From the NCBI GenBank assembly GCA_963816535.1, contig CAWFKW010000003.1, positions 1,550,001-1,614,000 of the forward strand: a stretch of DNA of 64,000 nt. The letters run 5' to 3'. The translations under genes and the position numbers were made by a program. The notes below the pieces were generated by a model. The model worked only from the letters and a program-made list of their open reading frames with translations, did not search any database and was not told where the DNA came from. The stretch is from CAWFKW01 sp963816535. GTDB taxonomy: Bacteria > Bacteroidota > Ignavibacteria > Tepidaquicellales > OLB5. The first letter of the stretch is position 1, and the number at the start of each line of letters is the position of its first letter. Of this stretch, positions 50,147-58,967 are shown piece by piece.

Positions 50147-50872
50147 ATGAATAACCGCTGGAAATTAGACGGTATGAAAGCGCTTGTCACAGGCGCATCA
50201 AGGGGCATCGGGAAGGCGATTGCAGAAGAGCTGGGGGAGCTTGGCGCGAAAGTGTTTTCGGTCTCGAGAAATTTTTCGGGAACAAACGGAATTAGATCGG
50301 ATGTTACAAAAAATACCGGCAGAAAAATGCTATTTGATGAGCTCGGTTCAAAGTGGGGAAAGCTTGATATACTTGTTAACAACGCCGGCACAAATAACCG
50401 CCGGCAAATAAACGAATCAACCGAAGCTGATTACCGTGAGCTGACTGACCTGAACATGGATTCGGTATATGAAATGTGCCGCATGTTTTACCCGCTTCTG
50501 AAGAAATCCGGGTCCGCCGCCATAGTGAACATTGTTTCGGTCGCAGGTTTTACTTCCGTTGGCACGGGCGCTACTTACGCAATGACAAAAGCCGCTGTTA
50601 CGCAGCTGACAAGATATCTTTCAGTCGAATGGGCTAAAGATAATATCCGCGTTAACGCCGTGGCTCCGTGGTACATAAAAACCCCGCTGACAGAAAAATA
50701 TCTTGCAAACCCGGAGTTTCTGAGCCGCGTACATTCGCGAACCCCGCTGAAACGCGTGGGCGAGCCTTCGGAAGTCGCAGCCGCCGCCGCGTTTCTCGCA
50801 ATGCCGGCCGCATCTTACATTACGGGAGAATGCATTTCTGTAGATGGCGGATTTTTAAAATATGGTTTTTAA
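50147..50872 (+). CDS. Short-chain dehydrogenase/reductase (tropinone reductase-like)
   Basis: 241 aa. NAD(P)-binding TGASRGIGKAIAEEL (residues 15-30), NNAG (about 84-87), catalytic Ser in NIVSVAGF and YAMTK (Tyr-x3-Lys), and a VNAVAPWYIKTPL substrate loop are all present. Ends with ECISVDGGFLKYGF as usual. Arg after the second Gly of the Rossmann motif favours NADP. The fit to plant and bacterial tropinone-reductase-like SDRs is good, but the substrate is open. Confidence 0.9.
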   Translation: MNNRWKLDGMKALVTGASRGIGKAIAEELGELGAKVFSVSRNFSGTNGIRSDVTKNTGRKMLFDELGSKWGKLDILVNNAGTNNRRQINESTEADYRELTDLNMDSVYEMCRMFYPLLKKSGSAAIVNIVSVAGFTSVGTGATYAMTKAAVTQLTRYLSVEWAKDNIRVNAVAPWYIKTPLTEKYLANPEFLSRVHSRTPLKRVGEPSEVAAAAAFLAMPAASYITGECISVDGGFLKYGF

Positions 50873-51045
50873 TTCAAACAGAGAAATAGTGAACTGGTGA
50901 AATAGCGAATTGAGAAACTATTCTATAGCGCAATCAACCAATAAGGGCAAAATTATTAAACAGATTTCATTTACAATTAAACAAACATATGAGATTGCGG
51001 CGGTTGCCGGCCAGGGCGGACTTCCACGCAATTAAGAAAAGGAAC

Positions 51046-51795
51046 ATGTCAATAAAGATCTATAAATTCAGCAAACAGACGCCGGGCGAGTTCAACAACG
51101 GCGCTATACTTGAAAACAGGCCGATAGTTATGACCGATGACTCCGATGGCCTGCAGCCATACTCAAATATATTTTACTGGGCGCACGCGTGGTCCGAAAA
51201 AGGAAGCACAATAGGCGAGCACCCTCACCGGGCGTTCGAAATACTTTCTTTCGTTTTGAAAGGAAGCATAGAGCATTTTGATTCCAAAAACCGGAAATGG
51301 ATACCGCTGAAGGCGGGCGATATGCAGATAATCCGCGCAGGCGCGGGCATTACGCATTCCGAAAAAATAAGCCCCGCCTCAGAGATGTTCCAGATCTGGT
51401 TTGACCCAGACCTGAGCAAAACAATCTCAGCGCCTGCTACCTATGACGATTACGCGTCAGGTTCATTCCCCGTAACAATGCAAGACGGTCTTACAGTAAA
51501 AACCTATACCGAAGGCGGCGCAAATCTTAAGCTCGTGGCCCCCGGGATAAACATTAAAGAGATATCTTTTGAAGCGGGCGAACATTCCTACGGGGTTGCT
51601 GCCGGTAAAATATGCTCGGCGTATCTTATAGAAGGAAAGATAGATATTCCCGCAGGACCCGTCGGCGCTAATGATTTCTTTAATGCCGCAGGCGAGGCGA
51701 GTATTGAATTTAAAACCCCGGAAAACGGAAGGCTATTTATTATTGAATCGCCTGAGGATGTTCCATACAAAACGTATGCCGAGAGACACCGTTGA
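51046..51795 (+). CDS. Pirin family protein
   Basis: 249 aa from ATG 51046, which is preceded by AAAAGGAAC; an ATG 57 nt earlier would add repeat-like coding sequence (RRLPARADFHA). Bicupin fold: metal motif EHPHRAFEILSFVLKGSIEHFD in the N-terminal cupin, with AGAGITHSEKI completing the site. Pirins bind iron or nickel, and some have quercetinase activity. The stop overlaps the start of the peroxidase gene, suggesting a shared oxidative-stress role. Confidence 0.9.
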   Translation: MSIKIYKFSKQTPGEFNNGAILENRPIVMTDDSDGLQPYSNIFYWAHAWSEKGSTIGEHPHRAFEILSFVLKGSIEHFDSKNRKWIPLKAGDMQIIRAGAGITHSEKISPASEMFQIWFDPDLSKTISAPATYDDYASGSFPVTMQDGLTVKTYTEGGANLKLVAPGINIKEISFEAGEHSYGVAAGKICSAYLIEGKIDIPAGPVGANDFFNAAGEASIEFKTPENGRLFIIESPEDVPYKTYAERHR

Positions 51796-52403
51796 CCGGC
51801 CGGTTGAGTAATAAGTTTTTCAGGAAGGGCGGGGCGATAATAATTATGGGAATTTTAAGCGCGGCGCTATCTGTATTGGGCTGCAAACAAATCAAGACAA
51901 GACCGGAGAATCAATTGACTACACAGGAACAAAAAACGCTGTTCGATTTCACGGCAAAATCAATCGACGGAAAGGATATCAGCCTGTCATCCTACAAAGG
52001 CAAAAAAGTGTTGATTGTAAACGTCGCTTCGGAGTGCGGATATACCCCGCAGTATAAAGGACTTGAAGAGCTGTATGAAAAATATAAAGACAAATTAGTT
52101 GTGCTTGGATTCCCCGCAAACAACTTCGGCCGGCAGGAGCCCGGGACAAACGGGGAAATAAAGAAATTCTGCGAGGATAAATACAGCGTGACATTCCCTA
52201 TGTTCGAAAAGATCTCGGTGAAAGGCGCCGACCGGAGCGACCTGTATAAATGGCTGACAAGCAAAGAGCTTAACGGATGGAACGATAGCGCGCCAAGCTG
52301 GAATTTCTGTAAATACCTGGTTGATGAAAACGGCAGGCTGATGAAATTCTATTCTTCGGCTGTAGAACCAATGAGCGATGAGATCGTTTCCCAGCTGAAA
52401 TAA
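51792..52403 (+). CDS. Glutathione peroxidase family lipoprotein (thiol peroxidase)
   Basis: 203 aa with a TTG start overlapping the pirin stop. The longer start gives a proper lipoprotein signal (RLSNKFFRKGG, hydrophobic core, LSVLGC with Cys31). The GPx domain has peroxidatic Cys82 in VASECGYTPQ, FPANNFGRQEPG and WNFCKYLVD. The usual catalytic Gln of FPxNQFG is Asn here, and Cys replaces selenocysteine, so it probably reduces peroxides with thioredoxin-like donors. Location: periplasmic face of a membrane. Confidence 0.9.
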   Translation: MTGRLSNKFFRKGGAIIIMGILSAALSVLGCKQIKTRPENQLTTQEQKTLFDFTAKSIDGKDISLSSYKGKKVLIVNVASECGYTPQYKGLEELYEKYKDKLVVLGFPANNFGRQEPGTNGEIKKFCEDKYSVTFPMFEKISVKGADRSDLYKWLTSKELNGWNDSAPSWNFCKYLVDENGRLMKFYSSAVEPMSDEIVSQLK

Positions 52404-53171
52404 TCACTTCTTTACAAAATACCCCAGAGGGCCTGCGGGGTCTATCATATCTGCAAGAGCTCTAAGCGGGATTTCTACAACCGGCGCGCCCAGCATCCTG
52501 GGAGCAACCTGGTATTCGGGAAAAGTTATTATAAGGTCATCCTCTGAAATATTAAAAACCCTGAAGTTATTTGAATCTGCAGAAGCTCCTTTTTCAATAT
52601 CAGCGTCATAGCTCTCATCATTTGCTCTAGCGGTGTCTTTAAGATTCTTTATGCAGTAATCCGAAATATATTTTACAAACGGTTTATCTTTTAGGAATAT
52701 ATCGCTTAGATAGAACACATCCCAGCGGTCATAACTGAAATTAACGCAATTCACGAGGCCAATCGGGTGCGCGGCATGTTCGGGGTCGCTGTACCCAGAA
52801 AATTTTACGCTGAAGATATATTTGTTATCGAGAAATGAATCGTAACCGATACCCAGGGTACTTTTATACTTATCATCCGGCGACCTGAAATCCTTGACGT
52901 CTTTTTTAAACTCTGCAACGCGGTCGTCAACCACCTCTTTTATGTGGAGATTAAAATCGCCTACCGCGCCCCTCACGCCCATCAGCGCATCTTTTGGGGG
53001 TATCATCTCGGGGTATTCAATGCCTATTTCATAGATCTTTGTTGTTTCATTATATTTGGAATTCTTTATTTGATACTTATCCTGCGCGAATGAAGCGTTT
53101 TGAAGAGCAACGAGCGCCAACGCCGCAAAAAGCGCCGAAGCAAAATTAATTCTGCCTGAACTCCATGCCAT
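52404..53171 (-). CDS. Secreted DUF3298/DUF4163-like protein
   Basis: 255 aa. Signal peptide (INFASALFAALALVALQNASFAQ). IGIEYPEMIPPKDALMGVRGAVGDFN, SGYSDPEHAAHPIGLVNCVNFSYDRWDVFYLSDIFL and DLIITFPEYQVAPRMLGAPVVEIPL follow the DUF4163-DUF3298 pattern, also found in the peptidoglycan deacetylase regulator RsiV, where the domain binds lysozyme. Here no transmembrane or sigma-binding part is seen. Converges with the peroxidase gene with no gap. Confidence 0.82.
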   Translation of the reverse strand: MAWSSGRINFASALFAALALVALQNASFAQDKYQIKNSKYNETTKIYEIGIEYPEMIPPKDALMGVRGAVGDFNLHIKEVVDDRVAEFKKDVKDFRSPDDKYKSTLGIGYDSFLDNKYIFSVKFSGYSDPEHAAHPIGLVNCVNFSYDRWDVFYLSDIFLKDKPFVKYISDYCIKNLKDTARANDESYDADIEKGASADSNNFRVFNISEDDLIITFPEYQVAPRMLGAPVVEIPLRALADMIDPAGPLGYFVKK

Positions 53172-53292
53172 TGCAATTTTCCCCGATAATTTTTGAAAGT
53201 TCCTCTATTATCTTTTCGAAGATCTTATGTTTCTCCATTTCCAGCAATATCTCATCAACTGAACTCTGAGAATCAGGATATTCCGTAAGCAT
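53146..53292 (-). CDS. Very small acidic protein upstream of the DUF3298 gene
   Basis: 48 aa (MLTEYPDSQSSVDEILLEME..., ending NCNGMEFRQN). The RBS-like GAGGGGGGAC precedes ATG 53292; longer in-frame starts run through a dispersed GGCGGGGATC repeat and are unlikely. It overlaps the next gene by 26 nt. Predicted to be a helix with the pattern KIFEKIIEELSKII. It could be a true small protein or a leader that couples translation to the DUF3298 gene. Confidence 0.5.
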   Translation of the reverse strand: MLTEYPDSQSSVDEILLEMEKHKIFEKIIEELSKIIGENCNGMEFRQN

Positions 53293-53374
53293 TTTTCGTC
53301 CCCCCTCAATATATGCCCAAATATAAGGATTTATTTGAAAAGTAGATATGAGGCTTGGGCCGGGCCGGTAATTA

Positions 53375-53395
53375 ATTCCCGCGGAGGCGGGGATC
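53375..53395. repeat. Dispersed palindrome, GATCCCCGC family (inverted orientation)
   Basis: ATTCCCGCGGAGGCGGGGAT plus C; same arms as 899-934 in the other orientation. Confidence 0.5.
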
Positions 53396-53466
53396 TTGGT
53401 AAACCAAGTCGAAAATCGCAAAAACAGAAGATTATCCGGTTTCTTTTAAGCGCTGCATTGACAATT

Positions 53467-53505
53467 AATTTAGGTTTGCCTAAATTTGTATTGAGATTTG
53501 CCTAA
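53467..53505 (+). promoter_or_regulatory. MntR/DtxR-type operator in front of mntR-mntH
   Basis: AATTTAGG-TTTG-CCTAAATT (53467-53486) is a perfect palindrome like the boxes bound by DtxR-family repressors. A second TTTGCCTAA begins exactly 22 bp further on (53497-53505), two helical turns away, so two dimers could bind on the same face. It covers the expected promoter of the operon, 15-53 nt before the start codon. Confidence 0.85.
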
Positions 53506-53519
53506 TTAAAATATTTGAC

Positions 53520-54176
53520 ATGCTTTCACGTTCCGTAGAAGACTATCTAAAATACATATACCACCTTCAGCTTGAAGGAAGCAAGGTAAATACTTCCAGC
53601 CTTGCCGGGATACTTAACATTTCGCCGGCATCTGTCAGCGAGATGGTGGGCAAGCTTTCAAAGCTTGGATGGATAACAAACAAACCGTATTACGGGTTTA
53701 AGCTCACGAAAGACGGCGAGAGGATCTCGGTCAACCTGATCCGTAAACACCGCCTGCTGGAAGTTTTTTTGCACCAGCAGCTTAATTATAAATGGGAAGA
53801 GGTGCATAACGAAGCCGAGGCGCTTGAGCACGTCTGCTCAGATCTGTTCATTGAAAAGCTGGACGAGTTTTTGGGGCGCCCCAAGTTTGACCCGCACGGC
53901 GACCCGATACCGGATAAGAACGGAAGCTTTCCAAAAATCATCAGGATCCCTTTAAGCAAAGCGGAAGCCGGCAAGAGTTACATAATTTCAAAGGTGAACG
54001 ATACTTCGGATGAAGCGCTGATCTACATTTCGAAAATAGGCATCAAACTTAACCGGAAAATATACCTTAGCGAATCGCTGAAGTTTGACGGCTCTGTAAT
54101 TATAGTAATAAAAGATAAACACCAGCTTCTCAGCAAAAAGATAGCCGAAAACATTTTTGTGGCTGAAGAGAAATAA
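53520..54176 (+). CDS. mntR: DtxR/MntR-family metal-dependent repressor
   Basis: 218 aa. Winged helix at residues 1-65 (SVEDYLKYIYHLQLEGSKVNTSSLAGILNISPASVSEMVGKLSKLGWI), metal-binding and dimer region (LIRKHRLLEVFLHQQLN, EVHNEAEALEHVCSDLFIEKL, KFDPHGDPIPDKNG) and a C-terminal SH3-like FeoA domain (about 145-215). The His/Glu/Cys pattern HNEAEALEHVCS is the primary metal site of the family. It lies 9 nt upstream of an Nramp transporter, so manganese or iron is the likely signal. The symbol is given by context. Confidence 0.9.
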   Translation: MLSRSVEDYLKYIYHLQLEGSKVNTSSLAGILNISPASVSEMVGKLSKLGWITNKPYYGFKLTKDGERISVNLIRKHRLLEVFLHQQLNYKWEEVHNEAEALEHVCSDLFIEKLDEFLGRPKFDPHGDPIPDKNGSFPKIIRIPLSKAEAGKSYIISKVNDTSDEALIYISKIGIKLNRKIYLSESLKFDGSVIIVIKDKHQLLSKKIAENIFVAEEK

Positions 54177-54185
54177 AACAAACAG

Positions 54186-55553
54186 ATGATCAGGAAGTAC
54201 TTTTATAAGGAATCGGCAACGGATACAGAAGCCAAAAAATGGGGAGGGGCAAGCTCGGTTCCTTCCCTTCCCGAGGTATTTTCTTCGATCAAGGTTCCTT
54301 CGACGGGGGCATGGAAAAAACTGCTTGCGTTTACCGGGCCGGGATTAATGGTAGCTGTCGGTTATATGGACCCGGGCAATTGGGCCACCGATATCGCGGG
54401 CGGCGCAAAATTCGGCTACACGCTGCTTTCGGTAATATTCGTTTCCAACATTTTTGCTATGATACTTCAGCATCTTTCCCTTAAGCTTGGCATAGCGACC
54501 GAAAAGGACCTTGCCCAGGCGTGCCGCGATCATTACAAAAAACGCACGGCGCTTACGCTCTGGGTTTTAAGCGAAATTGCAATTGCCGCATGCGACCTGG
54601 CTGAAGTTATCGGCTCAGCCATCGCGTTTAACCTGCTATTTGGCATTCCTCTGGTAATCGGGGTATTGATAACCATGCTTGACGTTCTTGTAATATTGTT
54701 CTTTCAGTATAAAGGTTTCAGGATAATCGAAAGCATCGTGGCGGGATTGATAACGGTAATATTCTGCTGTTTCGCATACGAGATAATTGTCTCGCGGCCG
54801 GAATTTGCCGCCATGTTCGGCGGGTTCATTCCGCAGGCGCAGGTTATAAAAAATCCCGATATGCTTTACATCGCTATCGGTATACTCGGCGCTACGGTTA
54901 TGCCGCATAATCTTTACCTGCACTCAAGTATAGTGCAGACACGCGCCTATGACAGAACCGTACAGGGGAAGAAATCTGCAATACGTTTTGCAACGCTTGA
55001 TTCAAACATCGCGCTGATACTCGCGTTCCTTATAAACGCCGCGATATTAATTGTGGCTTCCGCTTCATTTCATAATACAGGACTGCAGGACGTTGCCGAT
55101 ATATCCGACGCATACAAGCTGCTGGATCCCGTGCTTGGCGTAACCTTTGCAAGCGTGTTGTTCGCGGTGGCGCTACTTGCTTCGGGACAAAACTCGACTA
55201 TAACAGGCACGCTTGCGGGCCAGGTCGTGATGGAAGGATTTTTACGCCTCCGGCTAAAACCCTGGGTCAGAAGAATGATAACGCGGCTTATTGCGGTTAC
55301 TCCGGCGTTCATAATAACCTTAATTTACGGGGAAAAAGGAACAACGGGGCTTCTAATCCTAAGCCAGGTGATTTTATCTGTGCAGTTAAGTTTTGCTGTA
55401 ATACCGCTGGTAATGTTCACCAATGACAAAAAGAAAATGGGAATGTTTGCAAACAAGCCCGCTTTGAAGTTCACAGCATGGGCTGTAAGCGGCGTGATTA
55501 TCGCCCTAAATGCATTTCTCCTTTACCAAACAATAAGCGAATGGGTCGCGTAA
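54186..55553 (+). CDS. mntH: Nramp-family divalent metal transporter (MntH)
   Basis: 455 aa with eleven membrane helices. The metal-site motifs are DPGNW (Asp62, Asn65) in helix 1 and MPHNLYLHSS in helix 6 (MPH, the sequence that selects Mn2+/Fe2+). Nramp proteins import manganese or iron with protons. The N-terminal 45 residues are soluble. In operon with the DtxR-type repressor, under the operator at 53467. Length and motifs are complete. Confidence 0.95.
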   Translation: MIRKYFYKESATDTEAKKWGGASSVPSLPEVFSSIKVPSTGAWKKLLAFTGPGLMVAVGYMDPGNWATDIAGGAKFGYTLLSVIFVSNIFAMILQHLSLKLGIATEKDLAQACRDHYKKRTALTLWVLSEIAIAACDLAEVIGSAIAFNLLFGIPLVIGVLITMLDVLVILFFQYKGFRIIESIVAGLITVIFCCFAYEIIVSRPEFAAMFGGFIPQAQVIKNPDMLYIAIGILGATVMPHNLYLHSSIVQTRAYDRTVQGKKSAIRFATLDSNIALILAFLINAAILIVASASFHNTGLQDVADISDAYKLLDPVLGVTFASVLFAVALLASGQNSTITGTLAGQVVMEGFLRLRLKPWVRRMITRLIAVTPAFIITLIYGEKGTTGLLILSQVILSVQLSFAVIPLVMFTNDKKKMGMFANKPALKFTAWAVSGVIIALNAFLLYQTISEWVA

Positions 55554-55617
55554 GAGGCGGTCAAGGCTGATCCATAAAATCGAAATCTAAATATTTATTG
55601 GCGTTAAACGATGCAAT

Positions 55618-56435
55618 TTAATTAGGGTGATTTTCAATAACTCCTTCTAAAAAATCCTTGATCATATATTTATTGTTTCTTACTTTCGCAATTGAATAAG
55701 CTTCAAACCATACAACGCTCCCCGAATAGTTCGAATTGGGAAATTCATTCAGGAACCATTGGCAATCATTAATAAAATCTTCGTCCAACAATATATCTTT
55801 ACTTAATAAACCTCTACCCATACTGTAATAATAAAAAGCTATTTCAGAGTAAATGCTTTGTTTGTATTTAAATGCAAAATCTTTATATGCATTAATTTTT
55901 TTTTGCAACTTCCATCTTTTTGCCGACCATAGCATAAATTAACCTTAACTCTTTGCGTGCTTCTGATTCATATACTTCTGGTTTTTTTACAATAAATTTA
56001 ACCGAATCACCACAAAACTTTTCATAGTGTTCATCTTCCGGAAAAAAATACATTCCCGCAAAATTTTCCCAATCTGAAATTTCATTTTCATATCATATGA
56101 ATCCTTTATTTGGGTTAGAATTTCTCTTGTCTCTCCCGGATTGAATACAGTGTACGTACACCCAAGTGCGTCCGCTATCGCTCCTTTATAATCAGCTGCT
56201 TTGCCCTTGCTGTTTTCAACGCTAATGCCTCTCAACACATCATATTCACATAAGTTGCAAATAGAATCGGGTTTACTGCCAATATTTTTGATTGTAACCG
56301 AAATCCAGACTTTTCCCCTTCAAGGTATTCGCTTTTATTCAAAGAAATGGTCGCTCTTAGATTTCCGGATTGAGAATATAAAGATGCGGATTGAATAATA
56401 ATAAACAGCAGAATCAATGTTATTTTCAATAACAT
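55618..56435 (-). pseudogene. Secreted protein gene broken by three frameshifts
   Basis: From ATG 56435 a signal peptide (MLLKITLILLFIIIQSASLYSQ) and RATISLNKSEYLEGE are read. One base is then lost; the next frame continues VWISVTIKNIGSKPDSICNL, CEYDVLRGISVENSKGKAAD and TYTVFNPGETREIL. A second shift near 56080-56090 leads to ISDWENFAGMYFFPEDEHYE and KFCGDSVKFIVKKPEVYESE. A third falls in an A9 run near 55905 and leads to INAYKDFAFKYKQSIYSEIA and a TPR-like end. Joined length is about 270 aa. The first part resembles periplasmic beta-sandwich proteins. One break is in a homopolymer, so sequencing error is possible; three breaks suggest decay. Confidence 0.75.
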
Positions 56436-56825
56436 ATTTTAATTTCAATTAACATAAATATAGATAAAGAATATTGTTCTTTCAAAACATTTAGGCTAGC
56501 AGAGAATATCTTGCTATTAATTCGTGCCACGACGTGGAGTCGTAGCACGATGAGCATATTTTCGTGGCACGCTCCAAAGGCGGGCAAGCGACGCTGAGTC
56601 GCCAGCCTGCAGAAGGCTGGTAGCGCGAGAACCTGTATTTTCGTGGCACGACTCCATGTCGTGCTACGAATAGGATAAAATCAAAAACGCCCTTGAACAG
56701 CGTTCGGAGTTATAACCGATAAATTAATAATAGCATTATTTATTTGCGCTGTGTTTCATATTTTGCGATATTTGTTAAGAATATGACAGAATCGACACAC
56801 TGTCATTTAGCGATATGGATATATT
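56436..56825. other. Intergenic region with a GTGCCACGAC repeat cluster
   Basis: At 56522-56670 three copies of a CGTGGCACG/CGTGCCACG word alternate with GAGTCGT and GCTACGA, folding as TTCGTGGCACGACTCCA / CATGTCGTGCTACGAA-type hairpins with CCAGCCTGC-aga-AGGCTGG between. No gene. The rest is AT-rich and should hold the promoter of the VIT1-like gene. Confidence 0.6.
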
Positions 56826-57935
56826 ATGATAGATAACAAAACTAAAGAGATCTGGAACGACCATTTACAGGATGAAGCTGATGCCGAATTCCTGTACGAA
56901 ATACTTGCGGGCCTGGAGCCGAACGAGCGCAGGCGAGAAATATATACTCAGTTATCGGATGTTGAGCGCAGGCATAAAGAAGCGTGGCTGAAAATGTTTA
57001 AAGATAGCGGCGAAACGGTCAAAGACCCGAAACCCTCGGGCAAAGCAAAGTTCAACGCCTGGGTTTCCAAAAAATTCGGCGCGGGTATGCTTACTAAGAT
57101 GATGCTCGAAGAAGAGGGGATGGAGGTTAAGTCATATTTAGGCTTATACAACAGCTCAAACGAAAAAGCGACTAAAGATATTGCAAAACGTTTGGCAATG
57201 GATTCAGCGGCGCACTCTGGCAAGCTTTCGGAACTTCTCAACAAAGACGGCGAGAGCTGGCACAAGATATCTTCCGGCGGAACGCTGAGAAACGTAGTGT
57301 ATGGATTCAACGACGGCTTAACGGCTAACTTTGGACTGATAGCCGGCGTTATAGGCGCTGCGGTTCAGCCGCACGTGATATTAATTTCAGGTATCGCAGG
57401 ATTAATAGCCGATTCTCTCTCGATGGGTTCATCCGGGTACCTTGCCGCGGTTAGCGAGCGCGAAGTGTTCGAGCATGAAATGAAAATGGAAGCCGAAGAA
57501 ATTGCGCTCATGCCGGAGCTTGAAGCTGAAGAGCTCGCGCTGATATATGAGGCAAAGGGCATCACAAAAGAGGAAGCGCGGAAAATGGCTTTCGATATTA
57601 TTAAAGACCCTGCTATGGCTCTGAAAGAATCTGTCCGCGAAGAGCTTGGCATAAGCGGAAACGACGGAAGCCCGTTCAAAGAAGGGTGGGTAACAGGACT
57701 TGCAACCGCAATTGGTTCGTTAATTCCCGTCGCCCCGTTTTTGTTTCTCAAAGGCGCCGCCGCAATTTACGTGTCGTTTTCGATCAGCATGCTTTCGCAT
57801 TTCGGCGTGGGCGCGGCGCGCAGCTTTTTTACAGGACGGGGCATCATACGCAGCGGCATAGATATGTTTGTGGTCGGGTTTGGGGTCGCGGGCGTTGGGT
57901 ATTTGATTGGTGAATTAATTTCACGATTTTTGTAG
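56826..57935 (+). CDS. Ferritin-like/VIT1 fusion: membrane metal (iron/manganese) transporter
   Basis: 369 aa. Residues 1-145 form a rubrerythrin-like four-helix domain (DEADAEFLYEILAGLEPNERRREIYTQLSDVERRHKEAW, with ExxR/ExxH metal ligands). Residues 150-369 are a VIT1/CCC1 domain: LRNVVYGFNDGLTANFGLIAGVIGAA, DSLSMGSSGYLAAVSEREVFEHEMKMEAEEI and three further helices. The design matches the membrane-bound ferritin (MbfA) family, which exports iron and protects against peroxide. With mntR-mntH 1.3 kb away this region handles transition metals. Confidence 0.9.
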   Translation: MIDNKTKEIWNDHLQDEADAEFLYEILAGLEPNERRREIYTQLSDVERRHKEAWLKMFKDSGETVKDPKPSGKAKFNAWVSKKFGAGMLTKMMLEEEGMEVKSYLGLYNSSNEKATKDIAKRLAMDSAAHSGKLSELLNKDGESWHKISSGGTLRNVVYGFNDGLTANFGLIAGVIGAAVQPHVILISGIAGLIADSLSMGSSGYLAAVSEREVFEHEMKMEAEEIALMPELEAEELALIYEAKGITKEEARKMAFDIIKDPAMALKESVREELGISGNDGSPFKEGWVTGLATAIGSLIPVAPFLFLKGAAAIYVSFSISMLSHFGVGAARSFFTGRGIIRSGIDMFVVGFGVAGVGYLIGELISRFL

Positions 57936-57966
57936 AATCGATTTTAATAAATTAATCACCACATTA

Positions 57967-58800
57967 TTGAAGAAGATCTATTACTTAGTTTTCGGTTCAT
58001 TGTTTCTATCGTCAATTCCTTTGCATGCGCAGGGCAGAACAGATACATCCGTACATATAACAATTGTTAATGCAGAGCAGAATGATGATCCTATTGTAGC
58101 CGAGCGCCCCGGGTACACAAACCCGCCGGCGGTTGTGCCAAAGAGAAAATTCCAGATAGAATCCGGATTCTATTATGAGAACGACAAAATAAAAGGGACG
58201 GACCAATCGACGGATAATTATTTATACCCCACAACTTTTTTCAGGTACGGTTTGACAAAGAATTTTGAGCTTCGTTTAGAAGCCGATATTGCGGGTTACT
58301 CTTCTTCGGCGTCCGGGGTAAAGACGACGCAAAGCGGGCTTAACCCGGTTACAATTGGCGCCAAATACTATATCTGCGAACAGAAAAAGGCAAGGCCCGA
58401 GACGGCTTTCTTTTTCGGACTGACGCTGCCATATATAGGCAGAGATGATTTCCAGCCGCTGTATCCGGCGCCGGCGTTCGGTTTCTATTTCCAAAATACT
58501 CTTAATGATAAATGGAGCCTTGGCTATAATGCCTCTATGCAGTGGAGCGGAAACGACGCAAACCCCGTAAGCCTGCTCACGTTTTCGCCGACTTACAACA
58601 TAACGCAAAAAATCGCGGCATTCGCAGAGATCTACGGGTACTTTCAGAAATATAATGTTCCGGATATCCGCTGCGATGGCGGGGTAGCTTATATTCCGAT
58701 TCCCAATCTTCAGCTTGATATTTCGGCAGGGCCCGGGCTTGCCGGACCAGTAACGAATTTCTTCATCGCAGCCGGCATATCAGTAAGGCTGCCAAGATAG
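57967..58800 (+). CDS. Outer-membrane transporter of the MetA-pathway-of-phenol-degradation family
   Basis: 277 aa, TTG start giving KKIYYLVFGSLFLSSIPLHAQ, a good signal peptide. VAERPGYTNPPAVVPKRKFQIESGFYYEN is the typical opening of this barrel family (TERPDFT-like), followed by FFRYGLTKNFELRLEADI, TIGAKYYI and further paired strands to SVRLPR. Members are thought to form outer-membrane channels. The gene follows the VIT1 gene by 31 nt and could serve metal export across the outer membrane; this is inference. Confidence 0.82.
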   Translation: MKKIYYLVFGSLFLSSIPLHAQGRTDTSVHITIVNAEQNDDPIVAERPGYTNPPAVVPKRKFQIESGFYYENDKIKGTDQSTDNYLYPTTFFRYGLTKNFELRLEADIAGYSSSASGVKTTQSGLNPVTIGAKYYICEQKKARPETAFFFGLTLPYIGRDDFQPLYPAPAFGFYFQNTLNDKWSLGYNASMQWSGNDANPVSLLTFSPTYNITQKIAAFAEIYGYFQKYNVPDIRCDGGVAYIPIPNLQLDISAGPGLAGPVTNFFIAAGISVRLPR

Positions 58801-58967
58801 TTAATTGGCGGGTTGCTTAACCGGGGTTAAAACCGGGGAAAAACGCGTTAAATCAATAATATTACAGCTTTTTATGACGTGACGAATTAATATGGCACGA
58901 TAGTAAAATTTTTTTTGTTATATTTGCATCAGTTATTAAACGTGTAAAACAAGGAGATTCAAAAATC

